Shown here: positions 1 through 8,349 of the stretch, in pieces
How the letters are laid out: each line of letters starts with the position of its first letter
Numbering within the stretch: position 1 is the stretch's first letter
Assembly: GCA_016711095.1 (NCBI GenBank)
Contig: JADJTP010000002.1
Span: 248,001 to 312,000, forward strand
Source of the DNA: Actinomycetales bacterium
Lineage (GTDB): Bacteria > Actinomycetota > Actinomycetes > Actinomycetales > Dermatophilaceae
DNA length: 64,000 nucleotides
Direction: 5' to 3'
Translations under genes and position numbers: made by a program
Notes under the pieces: generated by a model
Database searches by the model: none
Told to the model about the DNA's origin: nothing
The model's input: only the letters and a program-made list of their open reading frames with translations

Positions 1-43
1 ACGGTCGTCAGTATGCCGCCCCGGCTCGTAGACTGTTCCCGAC

Positions 44-1078
44 ATGACCGAGCTCCAACTGCCCACCCACTCGATCACCATTCCGCCGAGTGTCCCGATG
101 GTCACCCTGTTGGGGACGCGCGACGAACTGCTCGACACCATCGAGGGAGCCTTTCCCTCGGTCGACGTCCATGTGCGCGGCAACGAGCTGTCGCTGCGTG
201 GGCCGAGCGGCGACGTCGGGGTCATCGAGCGACTTGTTGACGAGCTGCTTGTCGTCATCGACGCTGGTCAGACGCTGACCCGCGACGCGGTGGAGCGAGC
301 GATCGGCATGCTCAAGGCCCGAACCGCCGAACGACCGGCCGACGTGCTCACCCTCAACATCATCAGCAACCGAGGGCGCACCATCCGACCCAAGACGCTG
401 GGCCAGAAGCGCTATGTCGACGCCATTGACGGGCACACGGTCGTCTTCGGCATCGGCCCGGCGGGGACGGGCAAGACCTATCTCGCGATGGCCAAGGCGG
501 TCGCGGCGCTGCAGAGCAAGCGGGTCAGCCGGATCATCCTCACCCGCCCCGCGGTTGAGGCAGGGGAGCGGCTTGGTTTCCTCCCCGGCACGCTCAACGA
601 CAAGATCGACCCCTATCTGCGGCCGCTGTACGACGCGCTGCACGACATGGTCGACCCAGACACCATTCCGCGGCTACTGGCCTCAGGGACCATCGAGGTC
701 GCCCCGTTGGCGTATATGCGGGGGCGCTCGCTCAACGACGCGTTCATCATTCTCGACGAGGCGCAGAACACGTCGTCCGAGCAGATGAAGATGTTCCTCA
801 CCAGGCTCGGGTTCGGCTCAAAGATGGTGGTCACCGGCGACATCACCCAGGTCGATCTCCCGGGCGCCACGACGTCGGGGCTGCGCCAAGTGCGCCAGGT
901 GCTGCACGAGGTCGACGACATCCACTTCGCGGAGCTCACCTCGGCCGATGTCGTGCGCCATCGCCTCGTCAGCGCGATCGTGGACGCCTACGAAGCCTAC
1001 GACCCACCGTCGGCGGGCGCCGACGGCCGCGCGCGCGGGCGGCATACCCGACGGCAAGCCGCTGGCGGCCCCCGATGA
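44..1078 (+). CDS. phoH: PhoH-family ATPase
   Basis: 344-residue PhoH-like P-loop ATPase of the type linked to RNA metabolism and found next to ybeY. The Walker A motif GPAGTGKT is at residues 138-145 and the Walker B stretch FIILDEAQN at 234-242; the approximately 110-residue N-terminal region before the P-loop matches the longer PhoH class. ATG start at 44; the stop lies 28 bp before ybeY, and the order phoH-ybeY-CBS protein-era is the classical conserved cluster, so these are probably co-transcribed. The last 30 residues are Arg/Gly/Ala-rich and look like low-complexity tail. The precise substrate of PhoH proteins is not settled. Confidence 0.95.
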   Translation: MTELQLPTHSITIPPSVPMVTLLGTRDELLDTIEGAFPSVDVHVRGNELSLRGPSGDVGVIERLVDELLVVIDAGQTLTRDAVERAIGMLKARTAERPADVLTLNIISNRGRTIRPKTLGQKRYVDAIDGHTVVFGIGPAGTGKTYLAMAKAVAALQSKRVSRIILTRPAVEAGERLGFLPGTLNDKIDPYLRPLYDALHDMVDPDTIPRLLASGTIEVAPLAYMRGRSLNDAFIILDEAQNTSSEQMKMFLTRLGFGSKMVVTGDITQVDLPGATTSGLRQVRQVLHEVDDIHFAELTSADVVRHRLVSAIVDAYEAYDPPSAGADGRARGRHTRRQAAGGPR

Positions 1079-1106
1079 GGCCCCGACAGACGCCGGGGGA
1101 CGCGCG

Positions 1107-1568
1107 ATGAGCATCGACGTCCTGAACGAATGTGGCTTTGCCATCGACGAGCTCGAGCTGGTGGCATGCGCGCGTTACGTGATGAAGCAGCTGACCGTCC
1201 ACCCCGACGCGGACCTGGCCATCAGCCTCGTCGATGAGTCCGCGATGGCGCTGCTGCACGAGAAGTGGATGGACCTGCCGGGGCCGACCGATGTCATGAG
1301 CTTTCCCATGGACGAGCTCCGCCCGGGCCGCGACGGCGTCGATCCCGACGAGGGTGTCCTCGGTGACGTCGTCCTGTGTCCGAGCGTCGCCGAACGCCAA
1401 GCCCTCGAAGCCGGCCACGCCCCCGTCGAAGAGCTGTTGCTGCTCACGACCCATGGCATTCTGCATCTGCTCGGTTTCGACCACGCCGAACCGGATGAGA
1501 AGCAGGAGATGTTCGAGTTGCAGCGCCAACTGCTTCTCACCTTCTTGGCCGGCCGCGGTCGGCGTTGA
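1107..1568 (+). CDS. ybeY: Endoribonuclease YbeY (16S rRNA 3'-end maturation)
   Basis: 153 residues, normal length for YbeY. The zinc-binding signature HGILHLLGFDH is at residues 116-126, giving the three metal-ligand histidines (116, 120, 126). YbeY is a single-strand endoribonuclease needed for 16S rRNA 3' processing and late 70S quality control. I chose the ATG at 1107 because the protein then begins MSIDVLNE, typical of the family; the open frame extends upstream into phoH without similarity. The stop ends 3 bp before the GTG of the next gene, consistent with translational coupling. Confidence 0.95.
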   Translation: MSIDVLNECGFAIDELELVACARYVMKQLTVHPDADLAISLVDESAMALLHEKWMDLPGPTDVMSFPMDELRPGRDGVDPDEGVLGDVVLCPSVAERQALEAGHAPVEELLLLTTHGILHLLGFDHAEPDEKQEMFELQRQLLLTFLAGRGRR

Positions 1569-1571
1569 CCG

Positions 1572-2900
1572 GTGAGCGGGGCGCTGGTGTCGCAGATCAT
1601 CGTCGTCGCTGTGCTCAGCACGGTGCTCGCCTTCCTCTTCGCCGCCGCCGAGTCCGCGTTGCACCGGATGTCCCGGGTGCGGGCCCAGGAGCTTTTCGAC
1701 GAGGGCCGAGTTGGATCTCGCTCGCTCATGGTCGTCGTCGCAGACTCCACCCCGTATGCCGCAGTCCTCGCCTTCCTGCGCGTCGTCGCTGAGGCTGCCA
1801 CCGCGGTGCTCATCACGGTGGCGGTCTTCGGCCTGACTGACTCGTTGGGCAAGGCGCTCGCGATCTCGATCGGCGCGATGGCGGTGGTCTCCTTCGTCAT
1901 CGTCGGGGTGTCGCCGCGGACGTTGGGGCGACAGAATTACGACCGGGTGGCCCTCGTCGCCGCTCCGGTCATGCGCGGACTTCGCACGGTGCTCGGGCCG
2001 GTGGCCCGTGGCCTGGTGGCCCTCGGCAACGCCGTGACGCCCGGCCGTGGCTATCGTGACGGGCCGTTCCAGACCGAGTCAGAACTGCGTGACCTGCTCG
2101 ACCAGGCCAACGCGTCCTCGGTCATCGAGGACGAGCAGCGCGACATGCTCCACTCGGTGTTCGAGCTCGGCGACACCGTCGCCCGTGAGGTCATGGTGCC
2201 CCGGCCGGACATGGTGACCGTCGAGGGCGATGACCCGTTACGCAAGGCGATGGCCGTGCTGCTGCGGACCGGGTTCTCCCGGGTGCCGGTCATCGGCGAG
2301 GACAACGACGACGTGCTCGGGCTGCTCGCGCTCAAGGACGTTGTCGCGCGCGTCACGGCCGCCCCGAAGGCGGCAGAGGCCCCGTGCTCATCGATCATGC
2401 GCCCGATGTCCTTCGTCCCCGAGAGCAAGCCGATCGACGACCTCCTGCGCGAGATGCAGCGGGATCAGTCGCACTTCGCCATCGTCGTCGATGAGTACGG
2501 CGGGACCGCCGGGCTCGTCACGATCGAGGACATCCTCGAGGAGATCGTCGGAGAGATCTCGGACGAATACGACCGCGACGAGCCGGGGGTGGAGCCGCTG
2601 GGGGAGGGATCCTTCCGGGTGCCGGCGGCGATGCACATCGACGACCTCGCCGAGCTGTTCGACGTCGAGATCGACGAGGACGAGGTCGACAGCGTCGGTG
2701 GGCTGCTCACCAAGGCGCTGGGCCGAGTGCCGTTTGCCGGAGCACACGCCGGGGTGGCGGGGCTGTCGCTCACGGCTGAGCGGATGGCGCACCGACACCG
2801 GATCGCCTCCGTCGTTGTTCGACCCCTCGTTCCCCTGTCCGTGGCCGAGGCGGAGCCGCTGGCGCGCCGGCTGAATCGCTCGGAGGCCGGCGATGTCTGA
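1572..2900 (+). CDS. CNNM/CorC-type membrane protein with CBS pair (HlyC/CorC family)
   Basis: 442 residues, GTG start. An N-terminal DUF21/CNNM membrane domain (hydrophobic helices around residues 5-28, 60-85 and 92-115) is followed by a tandem CBS pair (about 195-320, including the segment DEYGGTAGLVTIEDILEEIVGEI) and a C-terminal CorC_HlyC transporter-associated domain (about 345-425). Family members are proposed Mg2+/Co2+ efflux proteins; the old 'hemolysin' name is not functional evidence. It overlaps era by 8 bp, supporting co-transcription and coupling in the phoH-ybeY-era operon. Confidence 0.9.
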   Translation: MSGALVSQIIVVAVLSTVLAFLFAAAESALHRMSRVRAQELFDEGRVGSRSLMVVVADSTPYAAVLAFLRVVAEAATAVLITVAVFGLTDSLGKALAISIGAMAVVSFVIVGVSPRTLGRQNYDRVALVAAPVMRGLRTVLGPVARGLVALGNAVTPGRGYRDGPFQTESELRDLLDQANASSVIEDEQRDMLHSVFELGDTVAREVMVPRPDMVTVEGDDPLRKAMAVLLRTGFSRVPVIGEDNDDVLGLLALKDVVARVTAAPKAAEAPCSSIMRPMSFVPESKPIDDLLREMQRDQSHFAIVVDEYGGTAGLVTIEDILEEIVGEISDEYDRDEPGVEPLGEGSFRVPAAMHIDDLAELFDVEIDEDEVDSVGGLLTKALGRVPFAGAHAGVAGLSLTAERMAHRHRIASVVVRPLVPLSVAEAEPLARRLNRSEAGDV

Positions 2901-3939
2901 CACCGAGGGCGGGCCGCCGATGCCCCCAGCAGACGCACCACCTAGGCCGACGCCCGATGCGCCACCTCGCCCGACGCCCGATGCGCCACCTCGCCCGACG
3001 CCCGACGCGCCATCGGAGCCGAATCCCGAGGCACACCGCGCGGGCTTCGCCTGCCTCGTCGGGCGCCCCAACGCGGGAAAGTCGACCCTGACCAACGCCC
3101 TTGTCGGGCACAAGGTGGCCATCACCTCCTCGAAACCGCAGACGACGCGGCATACGATCCGCGGGATTTCGACGGCCCCGGACAGCCAGCTGGTGCTGGT
3201 CGACACACCTGGTCTGCACCGGCCTCGCACCCTGCTCGGCCAGCGGCTCAACGATCGCGTGCGTGAGGCCCTCCTTGATGTCGACGTCGTCGGGTTCTGC
3301 CTGCCGGCCGACCAGCGGGTCGGGCCTGGCGATCAGTTCATCGCCGCCGAGCTCACCGAGCTGCGCCGAGTCAAACGCAAGCCGGTCGTCGCCATCGCCA
3401 CCAAGAGCGACCTGGTGTCGCGGGATCGACTGCTGCAGCACCTGGTGGCCATCGACGAGCTCGGGGAGTGGGACGCGATCATCCCGTGCTCGGGGACGCG
3501 GGGCGATCAGGTGCAGGAGGTTCGGTCGGTCCTCGTCGGGCTGCTGCCACCGTCGCCGCCGCTTTATCCCGAGCAGGTGCTCACGGACGAGCCGAACAAC
3601 GTGATGATCGCCGAGCTCGTGCGCGAGGCCGCTCTCGAGGGAGTGCGCGACGAGTTGCCGCACTCGCTGGCTGTCGTCGTCGAGGAGATCGTCCGCAGGG
3701 AGCAAGAGCAGCCCGGCGCGGGGCCGATGCTGGACGTGCGGGTGTCGGTGTATGTCGAACGCGACAGCCAGAAGGCGATCATCATCGGGCGTGGTGGCTC
3801 GCGGCTGCGAGAAGTCGGCTCGACGGCTCGGGGGGCGATTGAGGAGCTGCTGGGCAGCCGCGTCTTCCTCGACCTGCACGTCAAGGTCGCCAAGGACTGG
3901 CAGCGCGACCCGAAAGCCCTGGGTCGGCTGGGCTTCTAG
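2893..3939 (+). CDS. era: GTPase Era
   Basis: 348 residues. Ras-like GTPase with G1 GRPNAGKS (57-64), G3 DTPG (104-107) and G4 TKSD (170-173), then a C-terminal KH RNA-binding domain (about 255-330, with IIIGRGGSRLREV). Era binds the 3' end of 16S rRNA and acts in 30S assembly. Unlike standard Era (about 300 residues) it has a roughly 48-residue Pro/Asp/Ala-rich N-terminal extension made of DAPPRPTP repeats. The ATG at 2893 is the only good in-frame start; a start inside the extension cannot be excluded. Last gene of the phoH-ybeY-CBS-era cluster. Confidence 0.95.
   Translation: MSDTEGGPPMPPADAPPRPTPDAPPRPTPDAPPRPTPDAPSEPNPEAHRAGFACLVGRPNAGKSTLTNALVGHKVAITSSKPQTTRHTIRGISTAPDSQLVLVDTPGLHRPRTLLGQRLNDRVREALLDVDVVGFCLPADQRVGPGDQFIAAELTELRRVKRKPVVAIATKSDLVSRDRLLQHLVAIDELGEWDAIIPCSGTRGDQVQEVRSVLVGLLPPSPPLYPEQVLTDEPNNVMIAELVREAALEGVRDELPHSLAVVVEEIVRREQEQPGAGPMLDVRVSVYVERDSQKAIIIGRGGSRLREVGSTARGAIEELLGSRVFLDLHVKVAKDWQRDPKALGRLGF
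2947..3012 (+). repeat. 24-bp tandem repeat in the 5' end of era
   Basis: Nearly three copies of a 24-bp unit beginning CCGACGCCCGATGCGCCACC encode the repeated peptide PTPDAPPR in the Era N-terminal extension. Such an in-frame minisatellite can change copy number without disturbing the GTPase domain. Confidence 0.85.
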
Positions 3940-4002
3940 ACCCTCCGACCACCTCTCTGCCAGCCCCGCGCCCACCGGTCTGCCGCGCTTGCGCCCACCC
4001 CC

Positions 4003-4056
4003 ATCTCTCCCGAGGGTGCAGAAGGTGCGGTCTCGCGGCCGCAATAGCAGCGGTTT
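4003..4056. repeat. Half-element of an intergenic palindromic repeat family
   Basis: The left arm CTCTCCCGAGGGTGCAGAAG follows the era stop and matches the left arm of the full palindromes at 9958-10016 and 11057-11128. The matching right arm (CTGCACCCTC) is not recognisable here, so this looks like a decayed copy. The 4024-4056 remainder is a G+C-rich imperfect hairpin. Confidence 0.55.
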
Positions 4057-4080
4057 GTGTCATCTCAGGGACGACATGCG

Positions 4081-4911
4081 ATGCTGCCGCTTGTGTCCAG
4101 CGCGAAATCCACCCTGGTGTTCGTCCATGCCCACCCTGACGACGAGGCCTCGCAAACCGCCGGCGCCATGGCCCGAGCAGCGGCCGAAGGACATCGTGTT
4201 GTGCTCGTTGTGGCCACCGGTGGCGAGCACGGGGAGGCGCCGTCGGATCTTGCGCCGGGCGAGAACGTCGCGGATCGTCGGCGCCGGGAGCTGGAGGCCT
4301 CTGCGGACGTGCTCGGCATCCACCGGGTGCTGTGGCTCGGCTATGTCGACTCCGGGATGACCGGCTGGGATCAGAACGCTGACGACCGCGCCCTCGTCCA
4401 GGCGCCGCTCGACGAGGCTGCCGGTCGACTAGCGTCGATCCTGGACGAGGAGGACGCCGACCTCGTCTGCGGCTATGACTGGCACGGTGGCTACGGACAC
4501 CCCGATCACGTCGCCGTCCATCGGGTCGTGCACCGCGCTGCCGAGCTGGCTGTCCGACGCCCACGGGTGCTCGAGGCTTCCATGAACCGCGACCTGTTAC
4601 GGAGGATGTTCGCAGCGGCCACGGCTGCGGCAGTCGAGGGCGGCGACGCTCACTTCGATCCCGACGGACCGATGGATGACGGCAACCCCATGGGGACGCT
4701 CGAGGCCGAGTTGCATTGGCACGTGGATGTCGGGGCATACCTGGGTCAGCGGCGGGCCGCGCTGGAGTGCCACGCGTCGCAGACGACTGATGTCGGGATG
4801 ATGCTCAGTATGCCGCCGGAGGCATTCGCGACGTTCTTCTCCTCGGAGCACTATCTTGAGCCGGGGCGCCCGCCGGGCATGGTCCGCGGCTGGTTCCTCG
4901 ACGAGTCCTGA
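4081..4911 (+). CDS. PIG-L family deacetylase (Mca/MshB-like)
   Basis: 276 residues from the ATG at 4081; the frame stays open to a GTG at 4057, but the ATG begins closer to the conserved core. The zinc/catalytic signature HPDDE is at residues 18-22 and the second histidine motif HPDH at 140-143, as in GlcNAc-PI de-N-acetylases and the actinobacterial mycothiol enzymes MshB and Mca. It hydrolyses an N-acyl group from a glucosamine-type sugar; whether mycothiol, a mycothiol conjugate or another substrate is used cannot be told from sequence. Stands alone after era, separated by 141 bp containing a repeat. Confidence 0.85.
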   Translation: MLPLVSSAKSTLVFVHAHPDDEASQTAGAMARAAAEGHRVVLVVATGGEHGEAPSDLAPGENVADRRRRELEASADVLGIHRVLWLGYVDSGMTGWDQNADDRALVQAPLDEAAGRLASILDEEDADLVCGYDWHGGYGHPDHVAVHRVVHRAAELAVRRPRVLEASMNRDLLRRMFAAATAAAVEGGDAHFDPDGPMDDGNPMGTLEAELHWHVDVGAYLGQRRAALECHASQTTDVGMMLSMPPEAFATFFSSEHYLEPGRPPGMVRGWFLDES

Positions 4912-4984
4912 GCCGCCGTGCGGGACGCCGCACCGCGGGATGGCCGGAGCCGAAGCGCATCGCCGCCTAGTGCGGGCCGCCGAC

Positions 4985-6133
4985 TCACCGCAGGACGCCG
5001 ACTCCCGCCCAACCGTTCTCGACCGCCGCAACCTCGGCGCTCGTCGCCCCGAAGCGCTTGTTCGCGGCCGCCACCGTGAGAGCCGCAAAGCCCGCGAAAT
5101 CGACGTCCTTGGGGACGCCCTTCGCGGTCACCGCGTCGAACCAGACCTGCCCGGCCCGCTCCCACGCGTTGCCGCCCATGGCGCAGGCAGCGAGATAGAA
5201 CGCCCGGTTGGGGATGCCCGAGTTGGTATGGACGCCGCCGTTGTCATGCTCGGCGTCGTGGGGGACCTCGACGTAGTCGTCCACGTGCCCCGGTTGGGGG
5301 TCGCGCCCGAGTGCATGATCGTCGTACGCCGTGCCCGGCTCCTTCATCGAGCGCAGCGCGATGCCGTTCACCCTGTCCGTGAACAGCCCCTTGCCGATGA
5401 GCCAGTCGGAGGTGTGTGCGGTCTCTCCGGCGTGCAGTTGTTTGACGAGGATGCCGAAGACGTCCGACACCGACTCGTTGAGCGCCCCCGTTTGGGCGAC
5501 GTAGGTGAGCCCTGCGGTGTATTGGGTGAGGCCGTGGCTCAACTCGTGACCGATTACGTCGATGCACGAGGTGAACCCGTCGAAATACACGCCGTCGCCG
5601 TCTCCGAAGACCATCTGGGTGCCGTCCCAGAAGGCGTTGTCGTAGTCGCGGTCGAAGTGCACGCTGGCCGTGAGCGCCAGCCCCTTGCCATCGAGGGAAT
5701 CACGCCCGTATGCCGCCCACAGCAGCTGCCAGGTCGCCCCGAGGCCGTCGTAGGCCTCGTTGACGGCGGGGTCGTCGACGGGATCGGCGCCCTCGGTGCG
5801 CACCAGCCGTCCCGGCAGGAACGTGCTGTGTTCGGTGTCGTGGATCAGTCGTTCCGGGGCTGCGGGCAAGGTCGCGGTGACCTGGATCCGCCGGCCGGGA
5901 TCCAGGCCTTTGGCCCGGACTTCCAAGTCGGGCGGGACCAGCCCGCGTGGCCTGCGCTGAGTCCGCTCGGCGATGACCATACGGCGCTCGCGCCAGGGTT
6001 GATCGTGGCCCATGGTGCGCCGGGCGACATCGGCAACGTGCGGGTCGTCGTGGACTGAGAGCCGGCGCAACAGATACGGCGGCAGGATCGTGCACCGGGG
6101 AGGCGACAGGAGAGCGGGCGGCATACGGGCCAT
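4985..6133 (-). CDS. Protealysin-like M4 (thermolysin-family) metalloprotease
   Basis: 382 residues from the ATG at 6133. The zinc signature HELSH is at residues 196-200 and the third ligand Glu at 220 in NESVSD, the M4 arrangement. There is no signal peptide. Instead the N-terminus carries PPYLL at 18-22, the short-propeptide signature of protealysin-like proteases, which are often cytoplasmic or secreted without a Sec signal. These genes commonly neighbour a small inhibitor gene (emfourin); none is present here, only 73 bp separates this stop from the deacetylase stop. The frame is open far upstream antisense to leuA, but similarity begins only near 6133. Confidence 0.88.
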   Translation of the reverse strand: MARMPPALLSPPRCTILPPYLLRRLSVHDDPHVADVARRTMGHDQPWRERRMVIAERTQRRPRGLVPPDLEVRAKGLDPGRRIQVTATLPAAPERLIHDTEHSTFLPGRLVRTEGADPVDDPAVNEAYDGLGATWQLLWAAYGRDSLDGKGLALTASVHFDRDYDNAFWDGTQMVFGDGDGVYFDGFTSCIDVIGHELSHGLTQYTAGLTYVAQTGALNESVSDVFGILVKQLHAGETAHTSDWLIGKGLFTDRVNGIALRSMKEPGTAYDDHALGRDPQPGHVDDYVEVPHDAEHDNGGVHTNSGIPNRAFYLAACAMGGNAWERAGQVWFDAVTAKGVPKDVDFAGFAALTVAAANKRFGATSAEVAAVENGWAGVGVLR

Positions 6134-6230
6134 CCTGTCGCACCCCGCTGACACCCTGAACGACCCCGCCACGGTGGCGGACGGGCGCGGCGGTTGGACG
6201 GGAGGTGAGCGCACGGCATACCCTCTGCGT

Positions 6231-6290
6231 GTGGTGTTGACAGCGCCGGTGGGCGAGCATCTGCTTCTTCCCCGCCGCGGCGAGGGCTGA
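6231..6290 (+). CDS. leuL: Leucine leader peptide of leuA attenuator
   Basis: A 19-codon reading frame with GTG starts at 6231 and 6234 ends at the TGA of 6288-6290. It contains three consecutive Leu codons, CTG CTT CTT, at 6261-6269; CTT is rare in this G+C-rich DNA. The frame ends 83 bp upstream of leuA and runs into the mutually exclusive hairpins annotated next. Actinobacterial leuA genes are known to be attenuated by leucine leader peptides, so this assignment rests on sequence features plus that precedent. Confidence 0.7.
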   Translation: MVLTAPVGEHLLLPRRGEG

Positions 6291-6356
6291 TCTGACGGCC
6301 CCCCTCGTCGCGGAGGCCCGTCTGCGCGGCCGCGCTCCGGCATAACCCCGACGAGG
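6275..6356 (+). promoter_or_regulatory. leuA transcription attenuator (alternative RNA hairpins)
   Basis: Segment A (6275-6286, CCGCGGCGAGGG), overlapping the end of the leader peptide, can pair over 12 bp with segment B (6302-6313, CCCTCGTCGCGG; one G-U pair). Segment B can alternatively pair with segment C (6349-6356, CGACGAGG). The palindrome GCGCGGCCGCGC (6324-6335) lies between B and C. Ribosome stalling at the Leu codons would free B to pair with C. Which conformation terminates is not obvious because there is no U-run. Confidence 0.6.
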
Positions 6357-6373
6357 ACCGAAGAGGCACCACG

Positions 6374-8125
6374 ATGCGACACCCCCAGCACCCCAGCCCC
6401 ATGCCGTTCGGCAAATACGTGCCTTTCCACGAGCAGATCCAGATCGACGTGCCCGACCGGACGTGGCCGACCAAGCGCCTGACCACCGCCCCTCGGTGGT
6501 GCGCGGTCGACCTGCGCGACGGCAACCAAGCCCTCATCGACCCGATGAACTCCGAGCGCAAGAAGCGGATGTTCGACCTGCTCGTGCGGATGGGCTACAA
6601 GGAGATCGAGGTCGGCTTCCCGAGCGCGAGCGACACCGATTTCCAGTTCTGCCGCGAGCTCATCGACGGCGGGCACGTCCCCGACGACGTGACGATTCAG
6701 GTGCTCACTCAGTGCCGCGACCACCTCATCGAGCGCACCTTCGATGCCATCCGCGGGTCCAAGCAGGCCATCGTGCACTTCTACAACTCGACGTCGATCC
6801 TGCAGCGGCGGGTCGTCTTCGGCCTCGACCAGGACGGCATCGTCGACATCGCGGTGCAAGGTGCGCGGCTGTGCCGAAAGCTTGAGGAGACGGTGCCCGA
6901 GACCGACGTCTTCTACGAATACTCGCCCGAGTCGTACACCGGCACCGAGCTGGAGTTCGCGGTCCGGGTGTGCAACGAGGTGATCGATGTCATCGACCCG
7001 ACCCCCGACCACAAGATGATCATCAACCTGCCGGCGACCGTCGAGATGATCACGCCCAATGTCTACGCCGACTCCATCGAATGGATGGTCCGCCACCTCG
7101 ACCGGCGCGAGTCGGTCGTCGTGTCGCTGCATCCGCACAACGATCGAGGCACCGGCGTCGCGGCTGCCGAACTGGGTCGCCTCGCCGGGGCCGACCGCAT
7201 CGAAGGCTGCCTTTTCGGCAACGGCGAACGCACCGGCAACGTCGACCTGGTCACCCTCGGGATGAACCTCTTCTCCCAAGGCATCGACCCGCAGATCGAC
7301 TTCTCCAACATCGACGAGATCCGCCGCACGGTCGAACATTGCAACCAGCTCCCCGTCCACGAGCGGCACCCCTATGGCGGCGACCTGGTCTTCACGGCCT
7401 TTTCCGGATCGCACCAGGACGCCATCAAGAAGGGCTTCGAGTGGCTCGAACGCGACGCTGCGGAGGCCGGCACCGACGTCAACGGCATCCCCTGGGCGGT
7501 GCCCTATCTGCCCGTGGACCCGCACGACATCGGCCGGTCCTATGAGGCGGTTGTGCGCGTCAACAGCCAGTCCGGCAAGGGCGGGGTCGCCTACATCATG
7601 AAGACCGAGCGGGGCATGGACCTGCCCCGGCGGCTGCAGATCGAGTTCTCCGGTGTCGTCCAGCGCGATGTCGACCAGGACGGCGGGGAGGTCACGCCGC
7701 GCGAGATGTGGCACAAGTTCGAAGACGAGTACCTGCCCACTCCCGAGCACCCGTGGGGCCGATTCCGGCTGGCCACGGCGCGGGCCGAGTCGGTTGAGGA
7801 CGGCGACACGACGCTGTCGGTCGGCCTGCGGGACCGGTCGGCCTCCGACTCGGAGGTCACCTCGCTGGAGGGTCACGGCAACGGCCCGATCGCGGCGTTC
7901 TGCGACGCGTTGGCTCCGTTGGGAGTCGATGTGCGCGTCCTGGACTATGCGGAGCACGCGCTGTCCTCCGGCGGAGACGCGATGGCCGCGGCATACGTCG
8001 AATGCGCTGTCGGGGAACGCGTCCTGTGGGGCGTCGGCCTGGACAACTCGATCGTCACCGCCTCACTCAAGGCGATCGTCTCTGCGGTCAACCGGGCCCT
8101 TCGCGACGCGAGTGTCCCGGCCTGA
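6374..8125 (+). CDS. leuA: 2-isopropylmalate synthase
   Basis: 583 residues, the usual length for the actinobacterial LeuA. Condenses 2-oxoisovalerate with acetyl-CoA, the committed step of leucine biosynthesis. DRE-TIM barrel motifs DLRDGNQ (46-52) and HPHNDRGTG (about 253) provide metal and substrate ligands; the C-terminal third is the LeuA dimer/regulatory domain for leucine feedback. ATG at 6374 preceded by GAAGAGG at good spacing. Preceded by a leucine leader peptide and competing hairpins, so probably attenuated by charged tRNA-Leu. Monocistronic: the next gene is on the other strand. Confidence 0.97.
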   Translation: MRHPQHPSPMPFGKYVPFHEQIQIDVPDRTWPTKRLTTAPRWCAVDLRDGNQALIDPMNSERKKRMFDLLVRMGYKEIEVGFPSASDTDFQFCRELIDGGHVPDDVTIQVLTQCRDHLIERTFDAIRGSKQAIVHFYNSTSILQRRVVFGLDQDGIVDIAVQGARLCRKLEETVPETDVFYEYSPESYTGTELEFAVRVCNEVIDVIDPTPDHKMIINLPATVEMITPNVYADSIEWMVRHLDRRESVVVSLHPHNDRGTGVAAAELGRLAGADRIEGCLFGNGERTGNVDLVTLGMNLFSQGIDPQIDFSNIDEIRRTVEHCNQLPVHERHPYGGDLVFTAFSGSHQDAIKKGFEWLERDAAEAGTDVNGIPWAVPYLPVDPHDIGRSYEAVVRVNSQSGKGGVAYIMKTERGMDLPRRLQIEFSGVVQRDVDQDGGEVTPREMWHKFEDEYLPTPEHPWGRFRLATARAESVEDGDTTLSVGLRDRSASDSEVTSLEGHGNGPIAAFCDALAPLGVDVRVLDYAEHALSSGGDAMAAAYVECAVGERVLWGVGLDNSIVTASLKAIVSAVNRALRDASVPA

Positions 8126-8349
8126 CCACCACCTTCCTTCGAGTCCCTCCCCGCACGACTACCGCTGTCCATTCAACGCTCCGCCCCGTATGCCGCCTCG
8201 CATGCTCTCACGACACCCCGAGCGCCAACGGCAGCGCTTTCACGCCCGGGCGAGATCGGGGAGATCGCCAGTGGCGCCAGGCGAGATCGGGGTGGGGGCA
8301 GGCGCGCCCGCGGGCGGTGAACGGTCAGGCCCCGCGCGGGCGGTGACGG

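Noticed and set aside
6134..7957. N-terminal extension of about 600 residues on the M4 protease frame
   Set aside because: This part is antisense to leuA and has no protease-like sequence; the protease begins at 6133 with the PPYLL region close behind.
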